Origin: Siphonodentalium dalli
Lineage: Eukaryota; Mollusca; Scaphopoda; Gadilida; Siphonodentaliidae
Length of the DNA stretch: 64,000 nucleotides
Assembly (NCBI GenBank): GCA_032622095.1
Contig: CP136069.1
Location: 120,086,126-120,150,125, forward strand
Reading direction: 5' to 3'
Position numbers and translations under genes: made by a program. Under the pieces are notes generated by a model. That model did not search any database and had not been told where the DNA came from. It was given only the letters and a program-made list of their open reading frames with translations. Position 1 is the stretch's first letter. Each line of letters opens with the position of its first letter. Positions 23,346 through 35,889 of the stretch are shown in pieces.

Positions 23346-23519
23346 AGTCCAGATGAAAAAAAGGCGCTTACGTGTCTGTTACTTTTCCCCGCCTCTGTAT
23401 AGTCGAGAGGATTCGCAAAACCTCAATTATATTTACCAGTTTCAAACATGTTGGGTTCATGAGGCGCCACCATTCACCAAACACCATATAGTTTTAAATG
23501 TGTCAAACTACTTTTTTAT

Positions 23520-23825
23520 TTGAAATATCCAGTCAACCGTCATGCATTCCAGCAACAACGCATACAATTGTACCTTCGTATACAGAGATCGATAATGATG
23601 AATTATCGATGTAGGCGTTGAACCAATACAGTGGAAGTACTTATGTAGCGTATTTTGTTCTTTTCGGCGAAGTATACTATGCGTTGCTGAAAAGAAAACA
23701 ATACGCATTAGTCTGCTGGTGCCCATATCTCTAGGCGGTCGACCTATAAAGAGGCAGTATATGCTCGCTGAAAAGAAATAAATACGCAGGTTTCGGTTGA
23801 TCTAATATGTGCTTCTGGGGACCTT
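23520..23825 (+). repeat. Dispersed repeat, copy 2
   Basis: Counterpart of 22740-23000. Contains an internal partial duplication around GCTGAAAAGAAA (about 23689 and 23769). Confidence 0.65.
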
Positions 23826-24556
23826 GCGGGCGATTAGAACTGCAACATGATCCATGATTGTCGCATCTGCAATAGATCTTGCGAACTTCGCTCTGATGAG
23901 ATTAATAATTATATCTCAGACAGCCTTCTGTGTTTCTGTGGAAACCAGTTTCTCTTCATTGAATTGTTGAATTGTTTATTAGCAAAGTTTAAAATCGAAG
24001 TTGCAACAATAGCTGTCCCTTTTTTTTCGCTGATAAACTGACTCTCGAAAATGGAATACCAGCTGGAAATACGTCGAGTTGATTCCAAAGATCGATGACG
24101 TAAACAACGTCAACAATCCGCTTGGGTGATGCATGGATTGTTACGGTTTTTACATCAGACTTAAATCACACTAAAGGTAGTATAGGGTCAATGAAAGTCA
24201 ATTATTTTCGATTAAGATGCGCGTTGTATTCTGTCTATATCTCGCCCCTTAGAAATGAGAAACCGTTCGGCACAATTCAGGAAACAAATACGTAAACACG
24301 ATAGATTAGGAAGATAGCACTCAAGAAAAATACTATTTATAGTTGGGACAACTACAGGAAAGCTCGAAATACAGCTAAAAAATGTATAATCATATAAAGA
24401 GTTTACCAAACGCGCATATATTGAATAAACTGGATATCACTAAAACACAAAATACTAACTCAAAACAATTCTGACGCCTAACAAAACAATTACTTACTAT
24501 TATTTTCTTTCGATACATCATTTCCTGGCCTACTGAACCACATTAGCTAGTTCTGG
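23826..24556. other. No gene recognised
   Basis: Short frames only; no motif, repeat or RNA gene supported. Confidence 0.6.
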
Positions 24557-24809
24557 ATTAACCCATTCATGACTGGAGCTTCCTGAAATTTTGCGAGAAC
24601 CCTGTGCCAATGCATTCTCTTATATATGCAAGGCGCCTCGCATACATAAGAGATTGCTTTGGCCGAACATCATTTACCTTGATCTTATAAGCCAGTGCAT
24701 TCTCCTATATATGCGAGGCTCCCGATGGGAGACTCGCATATATAAGAGAATACACTGGCCCATGGTCTTTATGATGCACCAGCGCAACACCCGTCATGAA
24801 AGGATTAAT
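24557..24809. mobile_element. 253-bp MITE with two nested hairpins
   Basis: Ends ATTAACCCATTCATGAC and GTCATGAAAGGATTAAT are imperfect inverted repeats. Inside are two successive imperfect hairpins built on GCATTCTCYTATATATGC and its complement (about 24609-24667 and 24692-24758). No coding frame. Confidence 0.72.
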
Positions 24810-25685
24810 CACTGGTGATCGAGAGACAGCCCAAGTCGTAATTTCTGTCAAAAGGCACAGATGGCCTTCGTTATAGGTTATAATTTAGAAATAATAGTTA
24901 CCAATTTATGAAAATTTCCTCAAGAATATACTAATAGTATAGTATAATAATAGTATGAATGCGATATTATCACAAAACATACTTAGTGTGAGCCCAGCGT
25001 TTGTTTATATACAGCACGTAAATAGTGAGCGATACGAAAAACACTCAACACCGTTGCGATTTCCAATTGGTGAACTTTCCAATGAATCGGACACCCAGCC
25101 AACATTTGAATGTCGCACCCAATATATATCTATAAAGTATTAATTCTATAAAAACCAGCAAGGCCGAGGTTGTATTAGTCTTAACAAATCTTCCGACTAA
25201 CAAGGCGAATAGCCACGATGGCATTAGCAACATGATGCTGAAGGAACTCGAACATCAGTTTGAAAACCATTTACACTCAATTTAGGGGCAATATAATATT
25301 TGTTCGGGTGCCTGTCAAAATGACAAATGAACAAATTTATTGGCTTATATAGTCAGTTGAACTTATAGTCTAGAATTTGAGAACGTGCATTTGTTTATGT
25401 CATGCAGAAAAACGAAACTTCTGGAAGCAGTTTTCTTTGTTAGAAAATGGGAATACGAGACGAAAGTTTAACATTTTCACGTCGAGAACATTCTTATATT
25501 TCCGTACTGCAACCGTCTTATCATTGAGTGGCTATACAATCATATAATATACTCTTGTCGTCTATTATTATCTATTAGTTCTAAAATAATCGCACATTTG
25601 CGAGTTAAAAAGTTGGAATACGAGACGAATCGGTATAGGTTTGTTCCGGTTGGGGAATTACCGTATTTAGTTTTAGTGCCGGTTC
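24810..25685. other. No gene recognised
   Basis: AT-rich sequence without supported features. Confidence 0.6.
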
Positions 25686-26140
25686 TTGGAAATGGAATTA
25701 AATTACGGTAAGTTCGTGTTCGCGACTGATAACTTTAAAAAAAAGCCAACTCTTTCCTATTATTATACCCCCACTCTCGTAGAATTTGGGCTATATTGGA
25801 TTGACCTCGTCTGTCCGTCAGTTTTTCACACCGTCTGGACGTCCAGGAAGATATCTCAAACAATCTCAATGACATTTGGTATGGCTTTTCACTACTATGA
25901 GGGCATTCAACGGAGTGTCAAATTTTGGTCCCAGAATTTTCCGTTCTAGAGTTATTAACATTTTTTATCTGGAAATGTTTTTTGTCCGTCCGATCAGATA
26001 TCTCCACCACCGGTTTACGAATCTCAATGTAATTTGGTATAGATGTTCACTACTATATATGAGGGTCATCAATTGAGTGTTCAATAGTTTTTTAAATGGC
26101 TGCACACAGCGCCCTTGCTACAACGGTTGCTTCAGAACAG
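25686..26140 (+). repeat. Dispersed repeat with two related halves
   Basis: Two halves share TGTCCGTC, AGATATCTC, AATCTCAATG and ATTTGGTAT, followed by a TTCACTACTAT/GAGGG block (about 25808-25915 and 25980-26065). Overlapping 60-87-codon frames come from this repeat and do not look like protein genes. Confidence 0.6.
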
Positions 26141-27024
26141 GGTAAATCGTTATAGTTTTGTAGCCAGATGTATATACATACAACACACCGCACTCTACAC
26201 AACGCACACAACTTTTATTCTGCATAATTCTGAGAAAAATAACTGTACATATTGATTTGAAAATTGGCTAGATCAAGTCAGAATGAATAGAGTAACCGAC
26301 CAAAGTCTTAAATAAAACATGTTATACTAAATTACAGTCTGTACTCGTGATGACGCTGGTCAGCGTCGCGAGGGGACTGAACTCTACCTTCAAATTCGCA
26401 CAGACGGTTGAATAATATCACACATGTGACAGCACGAAATCTGTTTACATTGTAAGGTTGGTGATATCCCTCAGCTGTCACCTATATATGCACGGAAAAT
26501 GATCTTTTTAATCTGATTAAACTGATACTATAACATCCATTTACTCGTAAACAAGACGACCGTGTCATGATTATGTACATGTATGTATACACGTGCTGCT
26601 TATTCACGACTGCTAACATGCAGACCTCCAACAACATATTCACAACCAGCAATTATACGACGGCTAACACCAACACCACAATCGACACCGGTATTTGTCA
26701 CATACATGTATAGCAAAATTGGCCATATGTGTTGAAATTAGGCACAATTATAGTAGATAACGAGAAAACATTAGGAAAACTAAGGCCCCTATACAAGTAT
26801 TATAATTGGAGTCATCTTGAGGTTTTACTCGTACCCACACTCCACAACAAACATAGGGGTGTGACTAAATCCCGCCAGTACCCTCCCGGACCACTCCTGG
26901 GATAGACTTAATTTGATAGATCGGATTTCGACTTTCAAAAGAGGAATTGCTATAAAGTTTTTGGGAGACTACTTAAATGACAAAGACCGTAAACTCATCG
27001 TTTCCTGACACAATATATCGTTCA
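26141..27024. other. No gene recognised
   Basis: No supported gene; contains a stray copy of the GCACAGACGGTT word from the 28-bp repeat at 11.3 kb. Confidence 0.6.
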
Positions 27025-27480
27025 TAGGTTACACAGGTGTAAATAAGGTTCCGAGTGACATCTAGCGGATGCGGGAGTAATATATAGGAGAGAATAAAAT
27101 ATACACTGGGCCCTGATTGGTCAATAGCCTTGTGTGCTTTTTACATAAAAAAAATCATCACACCTCTTCCCTGTGATTTCCCATAGGTAAAATAACCATT
27201 GGCACAGGAATTAACCCTTTGTAGTGAAGTTTGAAATTTTTGGTGTGGTCTAAAATATGACTGTTTTGTTTTATGCGGTTCTGACACTAGTTACGAAAAC
27301 ATAAGATTTAAAGGCGAATTCCCTGCTAGACAGACGTGATTTTTGTGTGTAAAAAGTTTCCCAAAATGTCAATTTTTCAGATTTAAAGAAAATTTTGGAC
27401 CCAACATTTATATTGCCAACACTATACGCTAAAACGTTAGCACTGAGGCCTATGCAAAACATTTACGCCAGTGTAACCTA
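27025..27480 (+). mobile_element. 456-bp MITE, copy 1
   Basis: Begins TAGGTTACACAGGTGTAAAT and ends with its imperfect inverse, ATTTACGCCAGTGTAACCTA. About 95% identical to 28342-28796 in the same orientation. A TA target duplication is possible but not certain. Non-coding. Confidence 0.88.
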
Positions 27481-28341
27481 AAGGGAAAAAATAGCTTTTT
27501 ATCATTTTTGATTCCTGGGAGTCACTTTAAAGCATTTAAATGCATTTTACAGAGCCTGGTCTTTCAGTCCAATGAATATCTCATGTATGGTGTGGCTATT
27601 CTTGCTGCTGATGTCTTCTTTCACTTACATCAGCCAAAAAAATAGTCAGATTTTTCATAAAAAATGCCAATTATTCAAGGTATTTTCAAAATTGTTCAAG
27701 GTGGTAATGGTCACATGATAATGCAAATGACCCATAACATGAGCATGTCAACGACACATATATCAATTGTTATAAGAACCTAATCTAACAAGTATTTTGG
27801 ATTTTATAGCCATTGATATGCAGATATATATCATAAAAGTGTGTCATTTCCACTGGTGGGTATAGTCATTTGAAGGTTAATAGCACTAAAACTTGGACAC
27901 ATTTAAGAAAATGCTTCAGCAATTCAAAGAGAGCATATCTTTATTCAACTAATTCAATATACACCCACATCCAGTTATCTTGGATCACCCTTGCAGACCT
28001 GAAAATGTCATATTTTATACTTCAATGTGCTGATAAAGTCATGCGCTTGATGCTCAGCTGATCAGATCTTGACTCAATGACCTCACATCACCAGAAGTTC
28101 TCTCAAGGAAAGAATCTTGTACAGTCTTCCATAGCTGATCCAAGTTTGCAACACCAGACCCCTAAAACTGAGTGAAAATGGGGCCTGAACATGACTGGTG
28201 GTGGAAAATTGTGCTTTTTTTATGAATAATTTGTTAAAGGGGGTGGGGTTAAATTGTGTGTGATAAATAAAGAACCACAGAAGTGATATTGTTTTTGAAC
28301 ACATTTGAACACATTTTCCGCGAAAAAGCGGGCTATCGCTT
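27481..28341. other. Spacer between the two MITE copies; no gene recognised
   Basis: AT-rich sequence with a 63-codon frame at 27870-28061 that shows no family motif. Confidence 0.55.
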
Positions 28342-28796
28342 TAGGTTACACTGGTGTAAATAAGGTTCCGAGTGACATCTAGCGGATGCGGGAGGAATAT
28401 ATAGAGATAATAAAATATACACTGGGCCCTGATTGGTCAATAGCCGTGTGTGCTTTTTACATAAAAAAATCATCACACCTCTTCCCTATGATTTCCCATA
28501 GGTAAAATAACCATTGGCACAGGAATTAACCCTTTGTAGTGAAGTATGAATTTTTTGGTGTGGTCTAAAATATGACTGTATTGTTTTATGCGGTTCTGAC
28601 ACTAGTTACGAAAACATAAGATTTAAAAGCGAATTCCCTGCTGGACAGACATGATTTTTTTGTGTAAAAAGTTTCCCAAAATGTCAATTTTTTCAGATTT
28701 AAAGAAAATTTTGGACCCAACATTTATATTGCTAACACTATACGCTAACACGTTAGCACTGAGGCCTATGGAAAACATTTACACCAGTGTAACCTC
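28342..28796 (+). mobile_element. 455-bp MITE, copy 2
   Basis: Ends are TAGGTTACACTGGTGTAAAT and ATTTACACCAGTGTAACC(T). It differs from copy 1 by scattered substitutions and short indels, for example near 28393-28401 in an AG-rich tract. Confidence 0.88.
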
Positions 28797-29105
28797 ATAG
28801 AGCACACGAGTGTATTTTGCACTAATCCATGGCTCAAATTCTGTCATTTGTTGCATCTATTCTGTTGAGTTATATACAATGAGATGGTCGCATGGCCGGA
28901 TTTAGTGTACAGTACCCGATTATTTTATTATTGCCTAAAATTCCAACCACATCGATTGTACCGTTTCAGAAACCACAACGTCCGAAGTCCGCACAATTTT
29001 AAATATTTAATCCTTATTTCGGTACGAACTCGAAGACAAACAAAGTGGCAGTGATTCGAGATCGAGATCGAGCCGTTGGATAGCATGTTTAATCCAGATA
29101 TATCA

Positions 29106-29700
29106 GGGGGGGGGGGTGAAAAAATTTCTTCCGGCACGTATGCCGGGGTGGGTGGGTGGTCAAAGCCACCAACAAGCAATTTTTTCCGCAACTAAAAAAA
29201 AAAATTCCTGCTTGTTTTTAGTGTTTTGGCAATGAGTTGGGCTTCAAAACCACTTTGAATCAGTTTGAATGAGAGAAATAATGTAATTCTAACTGGTAAA
29301 CTGACTGCAGGCAGTTATCGTGTTGTATTTTGTTGCAAATTTTGAAATCCAAGATGGCCGCTGGCAGCCATGTTTTTTTGGCCGAATGACCTCAAAATTA
29401 CTCATTCCTATTTACATGTCCATGTTAACATCCATGATAAATAGTATGCACAGAAATTCATATACAGCTGTTTACAGTGAATTTCCCCCCGCAAATCTCT
29501 GTTTTAGTGTTAAAAGGGGGGGGGGGGGGGTGGGTGTCAAAAAATGGTCGGAAAAAACTGCCGAAAACGGAAAAAAATTTGGCGGTGGGGGTGGGTGGGT
29601 ACAAAAAATGATCGAAAGGGAAAAAATGCCATACGTGCCTGAAATTTTTTTCCGACCCCCCCCCCTGGATATATAGCTATTCATATATATATATGGTGTG
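29106..29700 (+). repeat. G-run-rich dispersed repeat block
   Basis: Contains G11 (29106), G15 (29516), GGCGGTGGGGGTGGGTGGG (about 29580) and C9-10 (about 29657), separated by A-rich stretches. Near 29350 is the AAGATGGCCGCTGGCAGCCAT element, also seen diverged near 56128. ORFs here are repeat-derived. Confidence 0.7.
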
Positions 29701-31070
29701 CTGTCAACTTGGGTATCAAAATATGAGAATATTTTTTTTTAGCAAGATTATTTTCCATTCATATCCAATTACCCCAAGGGAATGTTGCACATCACTTCAA
29801 CCCTTTCTATACTAAATGGATTTTTCAATTCAATTATTAAATTATACAATGGAATGGTCCATTATTCGTCTGGTGGGGGTGTTCCGGATATATAAACTGG
29901 CGTCATATAATAGAACGTGCAGTTGGTGGTAAATGTTCATAGACAATAATATGGGCGTTTGTTGAACTTAGTATCAGAACATTTACTGCGATTGTGATAA
30001 CTACTTGTCATAGTATTACGGTCATTAATAGTACATGTATATGGAAAGAGTTAACATAACATATATACACTTCGCAATAATGCCATTTTTGTCCATGTGC
30101 TAATAAAGGTGGTTGCGCCGGGTATCCGTACTATATAGGGGGATTATATTTACATTAATTTCAATTGAATGGTTGTGTGTGCACAGCACCGGCGAGGAAA
30201 AATGTGCAAATATACATTATTGTCCTCCAAAGTTTGGGTGGGTATACCAATCGCAAGTATTTATATCTTCTTGATTATATGATGCGTGTTCTCTGTGGTA
30301 AGGATATGATATTACATTTAAAGCAAAACACGATTTTCAAACATGTCCGTTATTTCGTTAAATGATTTCTTAAAGGTGACATGCAACGGTTTTCGTCATT
30401 TGTCTAAATATTAATTTAATTGGTGGCCGGTTTGATCAGCAAGCATGTCACGAACACGCGAAATATCTGCGTTATTTAGTCAATAATAATCGTTAACAAA
30501 AAAAACTTTTTATCAAATATTTCCGTTCTTTCGTTAAAACACTTCTTTAAGTATCTCCGTTATTTAGTCAATATTAATTAATTATTTATTACATTACGTT
30601 CTATTTAGAGTTATCACTCTTCCTTATGCTTCAACTGAAGATCCTCTAATAAGTTATATCGATGGATCCTACCTCGATATCCATCCCCGCTGAAGATCCT
30701 ACGTAATTATGTTATCGAGATCCTTTTATACGTATGAGAAAGATATGCCTACTCGTGGTTTACAAAATTTCGATGTCCATGTAAATGTTAGGGCTCACTA
30801 AACCCATATGCGGTATAGTTATAATGGTATTTTAACCCACTATATATACATGTTTTACCAATCAAAGATTGTCTTGTGATGAGAACAAAGATTAGATGTG
30901 TCTTGTGAGGAGAACAGGTCGTGTAAAACGTAACAAAGCCACCCATTATCGTGATTGGTTCCTCACAGAGAACCTATCTGGATTCTATATGGTTCCTTGC
31001 GGAGAACCGATTTGGTTCTCCATGAAGATTGAAGAACATCTGCATGTAGTTGTAATTCGTCGCAATTCTA
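29701..31070. other. No gene recognised
   Basis: Contains imperfect repeats of TTTCGTTAAA/TTATTTAGTCAATA words (30350-30580) and an imperfect GAGAACC minisatellite (about 30960-31025). No gene supported. Confidence 0.55.
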
Positions 31071-31260
31071 TACTAAATTTATTAACCTCGTCAGTGGGGA
31101 GGGGGCGGGGGGTAGTAACCAAATTGCAGAAGGTATGCCGTTTTTCTTTTGCATCTGGCATTTTCGGGTACCCACCATCCCCAAATCTGGAGAGAAATTT
31201 GTTGTACTCCCATTTTTTTACACCCACCCCCAAATTTAACTAATTTTGGCCTAAAACCCG
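31071..31260 (+). repeat. G-run dispersed repeat, third copy
   Basis: GGGGAGGGGGCGGGGGGTAG, then GGTATGCCGTTTTTCTTTTGC, and a C-rich end (ACACCCACCCCC). It resembles the blocks at 23.2 and 29.5 kb, partly inverted. Confidence 0.55.
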
Positions 31261-31890
31261 CATAAAACCCTACTGATATCACTCATATGATTTGGGAAAT
31301 TATCTCCTTTAGATTAAATGACAGTTTAATCTGTTTCAGAAGCTGTTTTAATTGACAAAATTGTTAATACAGTTAAATATAAAGATTTTTTAAAAATTCT
31401 GGTTGATAGGCATTTGTCCACCACATACATGTATATGCATTGGATTTCCCAGGTCAGTGTGTGATGAGAGTATTCTATACGTCTTCCTGTGTGGTCAAAT
31501 TCCATACTACTAAGTGGAAATTCTAATGCATCGATATAGTGGACAACTACAGTAACCCATCATATGCTGATAGGTGCACATAAAACACTATAATAAGGAA
31601 TGCATCCAATTTTTACAAAAACAAATGATACATATCCCAAGCATATATCCCCTGCATATCCAGTGAGATATTATTATCCCTGCAAGCTATTACATGAACA
31701 GAATGTGTTTTGGCTATTTGGCTGTAATACATTTAAAGCTGTTAACATCTAAGAAAAGTGAGCTCAATCATGAATTTCGAGTCGCTGTGTTGTAGACATA
31801 GAGAGGATATTTACCAGGCTGCAATTGGAAATATTATTTTATAATTCATTGTGTTACATTACGCACAATTCTGTAAGAAATATTTTGTTA
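31261..31890. other. No gene recognised
   Basis: AT-rich; nothing supported. Confidence 0.6.
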
Positions 31891-32105
31891 TTAACCTCGC
31901 GCTGGGTTAATATCGTGATGCTTAGTATTTTCTGATATCATATTTCGATTTTGTGATATCCGTCAAATTTTAATTTATGATATCACAAATTGGAATCAAT
32001 GATATATTAAAATCATTTTGTGATATCATAAAATATTTAATGATATCATATATTTATTTATTGATATCATAACACGAATTATTGATATAACTAAATATAT
32101 AATTA
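31891..32105. repeat. Cluster of TGATATCA palindromes
   Basis: GATATC or TGATAT(C/A) occurs at least eight times in about 170 bp, spaced roughly 15-25 bp (31936, 31956, 31979, 32000, 32023, 32042, 32063, 32083). Each is a short palindrome set in AT-rich spacer. It could be a MITE interior or a protein-binding array. Confidence 0.7.
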
Positions 32106-34230
32106 ATAGAAGAACGGCGCCCCATACACGAGACGGCCAAACATCTTTGTTGAATTCTCGTGAATTACAATGCCGATATACAATGTGTTGTCCCAGCAAG
32201 CAACTTCACGACTCATCAAACTTTATGGACATATGTATATACGCATAACTTTATGGACATGTATATACGCATAGTCGGTTATGAATTTAGTTTTGAAATG
32301 ATTTTATTGCGCGACGTCAGAGCTCGCACTAACAGTTCAGGATGTATATATATAATGTTGATGATTTAAGATAAATTTAATGCAAAATTTAAGTTTGAAG
32401 TTTCCACATCGAGCATATATCGCCTGGATCCCAACTATCGCCATGTACATAAAAATGCATGTCAACTTCCGCGGGCAGTTGCGTTTGATATGATAATATG
32501 AATCATGTTTGCAGAGATAAACCGCGGATGACATATTAACCGCTTGGCTGCTATGTACGCCATGATACTGTGTAAATAAATAAAATGTCACGCTGTGTGC
32601 GATACGGACCTATACTTTTGCGCACTAGCAAGTAACTAATAAATAAGCGCAATTGAACCAGTGTATCTCGACCTTTTGACCAATGTATGGTGTTCCAAGA
32701 TTGGCAATGTTAGTAGCCATTTTGTATGGTTTTCGCGACATTTCCATTATATTTTTCCACTTCAAAATGTGCAGAACGTCATAATGTCATTAAGTAATGA
32801 AGAGGTTAAACATTTTCAAGCTTACTGAGGTCAATTATTGTCCTGCTTTTCACGATGATTTACCAATTCCTTTTATATCGAGGCGGATATTCGTATACGG
32901 CCTATGAAATGACAGTGTAACGTAAGGAGGTAATATTGTCAGACTCAACGTGTTTGATGTATTTTGTGAATTTTTGTCTAAATGAAAACACCTCATGTCA
33001 CTTGAAATGATGATCGCAGATGAAAACGCAGGATAACTTCACAAAACCTTACTAATATTTAAATTCGCGGATTACTATTTTTCGCTCTGTTTGAATTCGC
33101 GTAAAAGTTTTGGATTTGAAGACGGATTCAGTTTTTAATCGTTCCAGAAGATACATGTGTATATAATAACACAACTCGACGGATTTACATAATGTAAAAC
33201 TACATCGTCAATTTGTTGCTGAGAGTGGATGTTTATCAATACGTTATGCAAATAATTATTTTGATATTGAAATAGTTATAGACTCATTGAAATGAACTCG
33301 AAATGAGTAGCACCACAATATGCAGCGTACGTAGGCAGCTGACATCAGGAAAATCAACATTTTGCCGGGGTTTGTGTCGACAGAATTAATAATAGGCTGT
33401 TTGGTCACGTTGTCACTTCGGGGTTGATAATACTGGGGGGGGGGGGGGCTGAAATCAGATATTTAAACACCGATGTCACCATGATTTGTCGCTTGACACC
33501 CGAGTAATGTTTTTTATGTTGGTAGTCCGTATGTAATTAAATATACATGTAGGAGTTATATTCAAACAGACCTAACATTCCGCATACAATGAACTCATCA
33601 GCATATAGCCCTCTTGTTTATAGCCCTCTTGTTTATAGCCATCTTGTTTTCACTGTGGTTTGGTACAAGCTCGGGAATCGACTATTGTTCGATCAGTTTT
33701 GAATTCGGGTACACATGGGTGCGCGAAATATTGGATGTGTATGACCACACCAGCCAAATAAAACGCACCAACCATTTCTTTAATAAATGGATTATGCCAT
33801 TAGTTATACAAGAATATATTGGACTTGTCTATATTGAGGGGTTTTCATGAAAAATAAACATATAATGTATGAACAGAATAGATTATTTATCAGATAATAG
33901 AAAAGTTCAATAAAAGACCTATTGTATACCAGTGAGTAATTAGTATACAAATTTAACGGTTAAATATATAAAACAGGGATGTTATGGCGCGTACACATGA
34001 CGGGCAAGAAAATGTCAGGTATGCCCCATGTGACTTACTTGACCAATGAAAAAATAATATCTGATAGAGGGAGTGCACTGGTATTGTATCGTCTGTGGGC
34101 GATGTGTGTTCACCTTGATTGGTGGTCATCGGTTTCCGTTAAATAATCTGTAACAGATACGCTGGTAACAGTTCACGCACTTGAGTTATGATCCATCAAT
34201 AGTATCGCCTGTTTCAACAACTGACTTCGC
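32106..34230. other. No gene recognised; one poly-G run
   Basis: AT-rich non-coding sequence. A run of 14 G lies at 33435-33448. A short tandem TATAGCC(C/A)TCTTGTT is at 33604-33650. Confidence 0.6.
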
Positions 34231-34319
34231 AATTGAATTTTAGATGGGTTGACCGAATCGCTGAAGTATTATATGGCCATGTGCGTAGGAACACATAGCT
34301 ATAGAGGGTTTCCGTTGAC

Positions 34320-34760
34320 GGAGGATGTCCATGTGAGATTTCCAACTGTACACCCCTTGAACCAGGCCAATTTTTAACTCAACTCCCAAGTGCACATAAT
34401 TCAAATATGGTACCCCTCCCATCTGTTTTGAATTTCCCACTTGGCACCTCACATGTGTTGTTTTTGTTTGTTTTTTAACTTGAATTTTGACTGAACACCG
34501 GGGAGATAGGAACCTAGAGGAAATTTCAAACCAATATTTTGGCATAAAGTAGGAAGAAATACAAATGTTGGTCTAAAACAACAAATTCCACATACATTAC
34601 TGGTTGGAAAATCAGACTACCAGAACAATTTCGACCCATTATTGTTGTAAAATTACCAAATAATGTTGTGTTAGTTATGAAATTTCCAACAAGTGAAAAA
34701 TTGAGGGGGGTCCCATACCCCCCTGTATGTTTGGTAACGAAATATATACCGCAGCTCCAC
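34320..34760 (-). mobile_element. Diverged fragment of the hAT-type repeat family
   Basis: Shares the family's TTGGAAATTTCC-type words and GGGGGGTCCCATACCCCCC with the elements at 53906 and 59590. No intact end or target duplication was found. Confidence 0.5.
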
Positions 34761-35169
34761 GAACCACGCCAAATCCACAAATCAAGAACAATTCATATAG
34801 GGTCTCAATGGATGTGAGGTCATCTGATTTGCCACAAAACCATAATAACTTGTGTCCCCCACATATGCATGTATACAATGAAATTATAACATAGGCGTGT
34901 ATCTATTTCCAAATAACGTGACCACTTTCTCATTATATAGAAGGTCTTTATCGATATGAGAGCAGCAACGTGGCTACATGGCCTCACCCCACCCGACAAC
35001 GGTAATCCATGTCAACAGTTGGAAATTTAATAATGTTATGAATTGCCAATATAGACTATAGGTTGTTTACCGGACGCAATTCACTTGAACCAGCACGACC
35101 AATACTGTTCTAATTGAGCTCAGTCAACGCCATCTAACCCGCCGCTTTCTCACGGGCGTAATCTTTGCA

Positions 35170-35212
35170 GCAAGAAAATATCAGAGTACAATTGTACCTG
35201 ATATTTTCTTGC
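35170..35212. repeat. 43-bp palindrome
   Basis: GCAAGAAAATATCAG (35170-35184) and CTGATATTTTCTTGC (35198-35212) are perfect complements around the self-complementary GTACAATTGTAC. A partial repeat of the right arm follows immediately. Confidence 0.93.
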
Positions 35213-35604
35213 AGATATTTTCTTGCAGCTTCATGTGTACGCGCCCTTAGGGTGCGTGAAATTGATAAGTTAGTACCCATGCAGGCGCTATGCTTACATC
35301 GCCGAAAATGTCAAAGAAATCGACCATACCACTCCATAGAAAACATTGTCTGAACTGCGCTCAATTGTAAATATTTACATCCCGATTCGGGACGCAAGCT
35401 ATCGGCGATAAACTATAACGACAGAAATGTTTTCGCAATCGAGAATCATTTCATTTAGTTAATATATCAGAACGAAGGTGTGTGCGTTATCAATTTTGAT
35501 TAATATTCGTAACAATAAGTACTTTGAACAAGATTATTCTCAATTCTCAATAACGGTATGACACTATACTATTATGGGCACATGCGGTGTGAGCATACGA
35601 ATAT

Positions 35605-35856
35605 TTCCTGATAATGACACAACTTTCAGTTGGAAATTTGCTGACCAAATATAGTTTGATATTGTTCTGATAGTTTGGTTTTCCAACCAGTATTTGAAAT
35701 TTGTTTATTGGAATGCTTGAGGTACCCAAATTGCAACCCAGAAGGATACGGTTTGGAATTTCTGAACTGGGAATTTCAGATCTGATTCAAGGGGGTGCAG
35801 TTGTGGAAATTCGAAGTTGGACACCCCAAAGGAAAACCTCGAGCCACGCCCCTGGC
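35605..35856. mobile_element. hAT-like terminal fragment
   Basis: Ends with CTCGAGCCACGCCCCTG, related to the CTAGCCACATCCCTG end of the intact elements, preceded by GTTGGACACCCCAAAGG and GGGGGTGCAGTTG as in those elements. The partner end was not located. Confidence 0.5.
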
Positions 35857-35889
35857 CCCATTCCTCGAACACAAAACGTTAGCAGTTAA

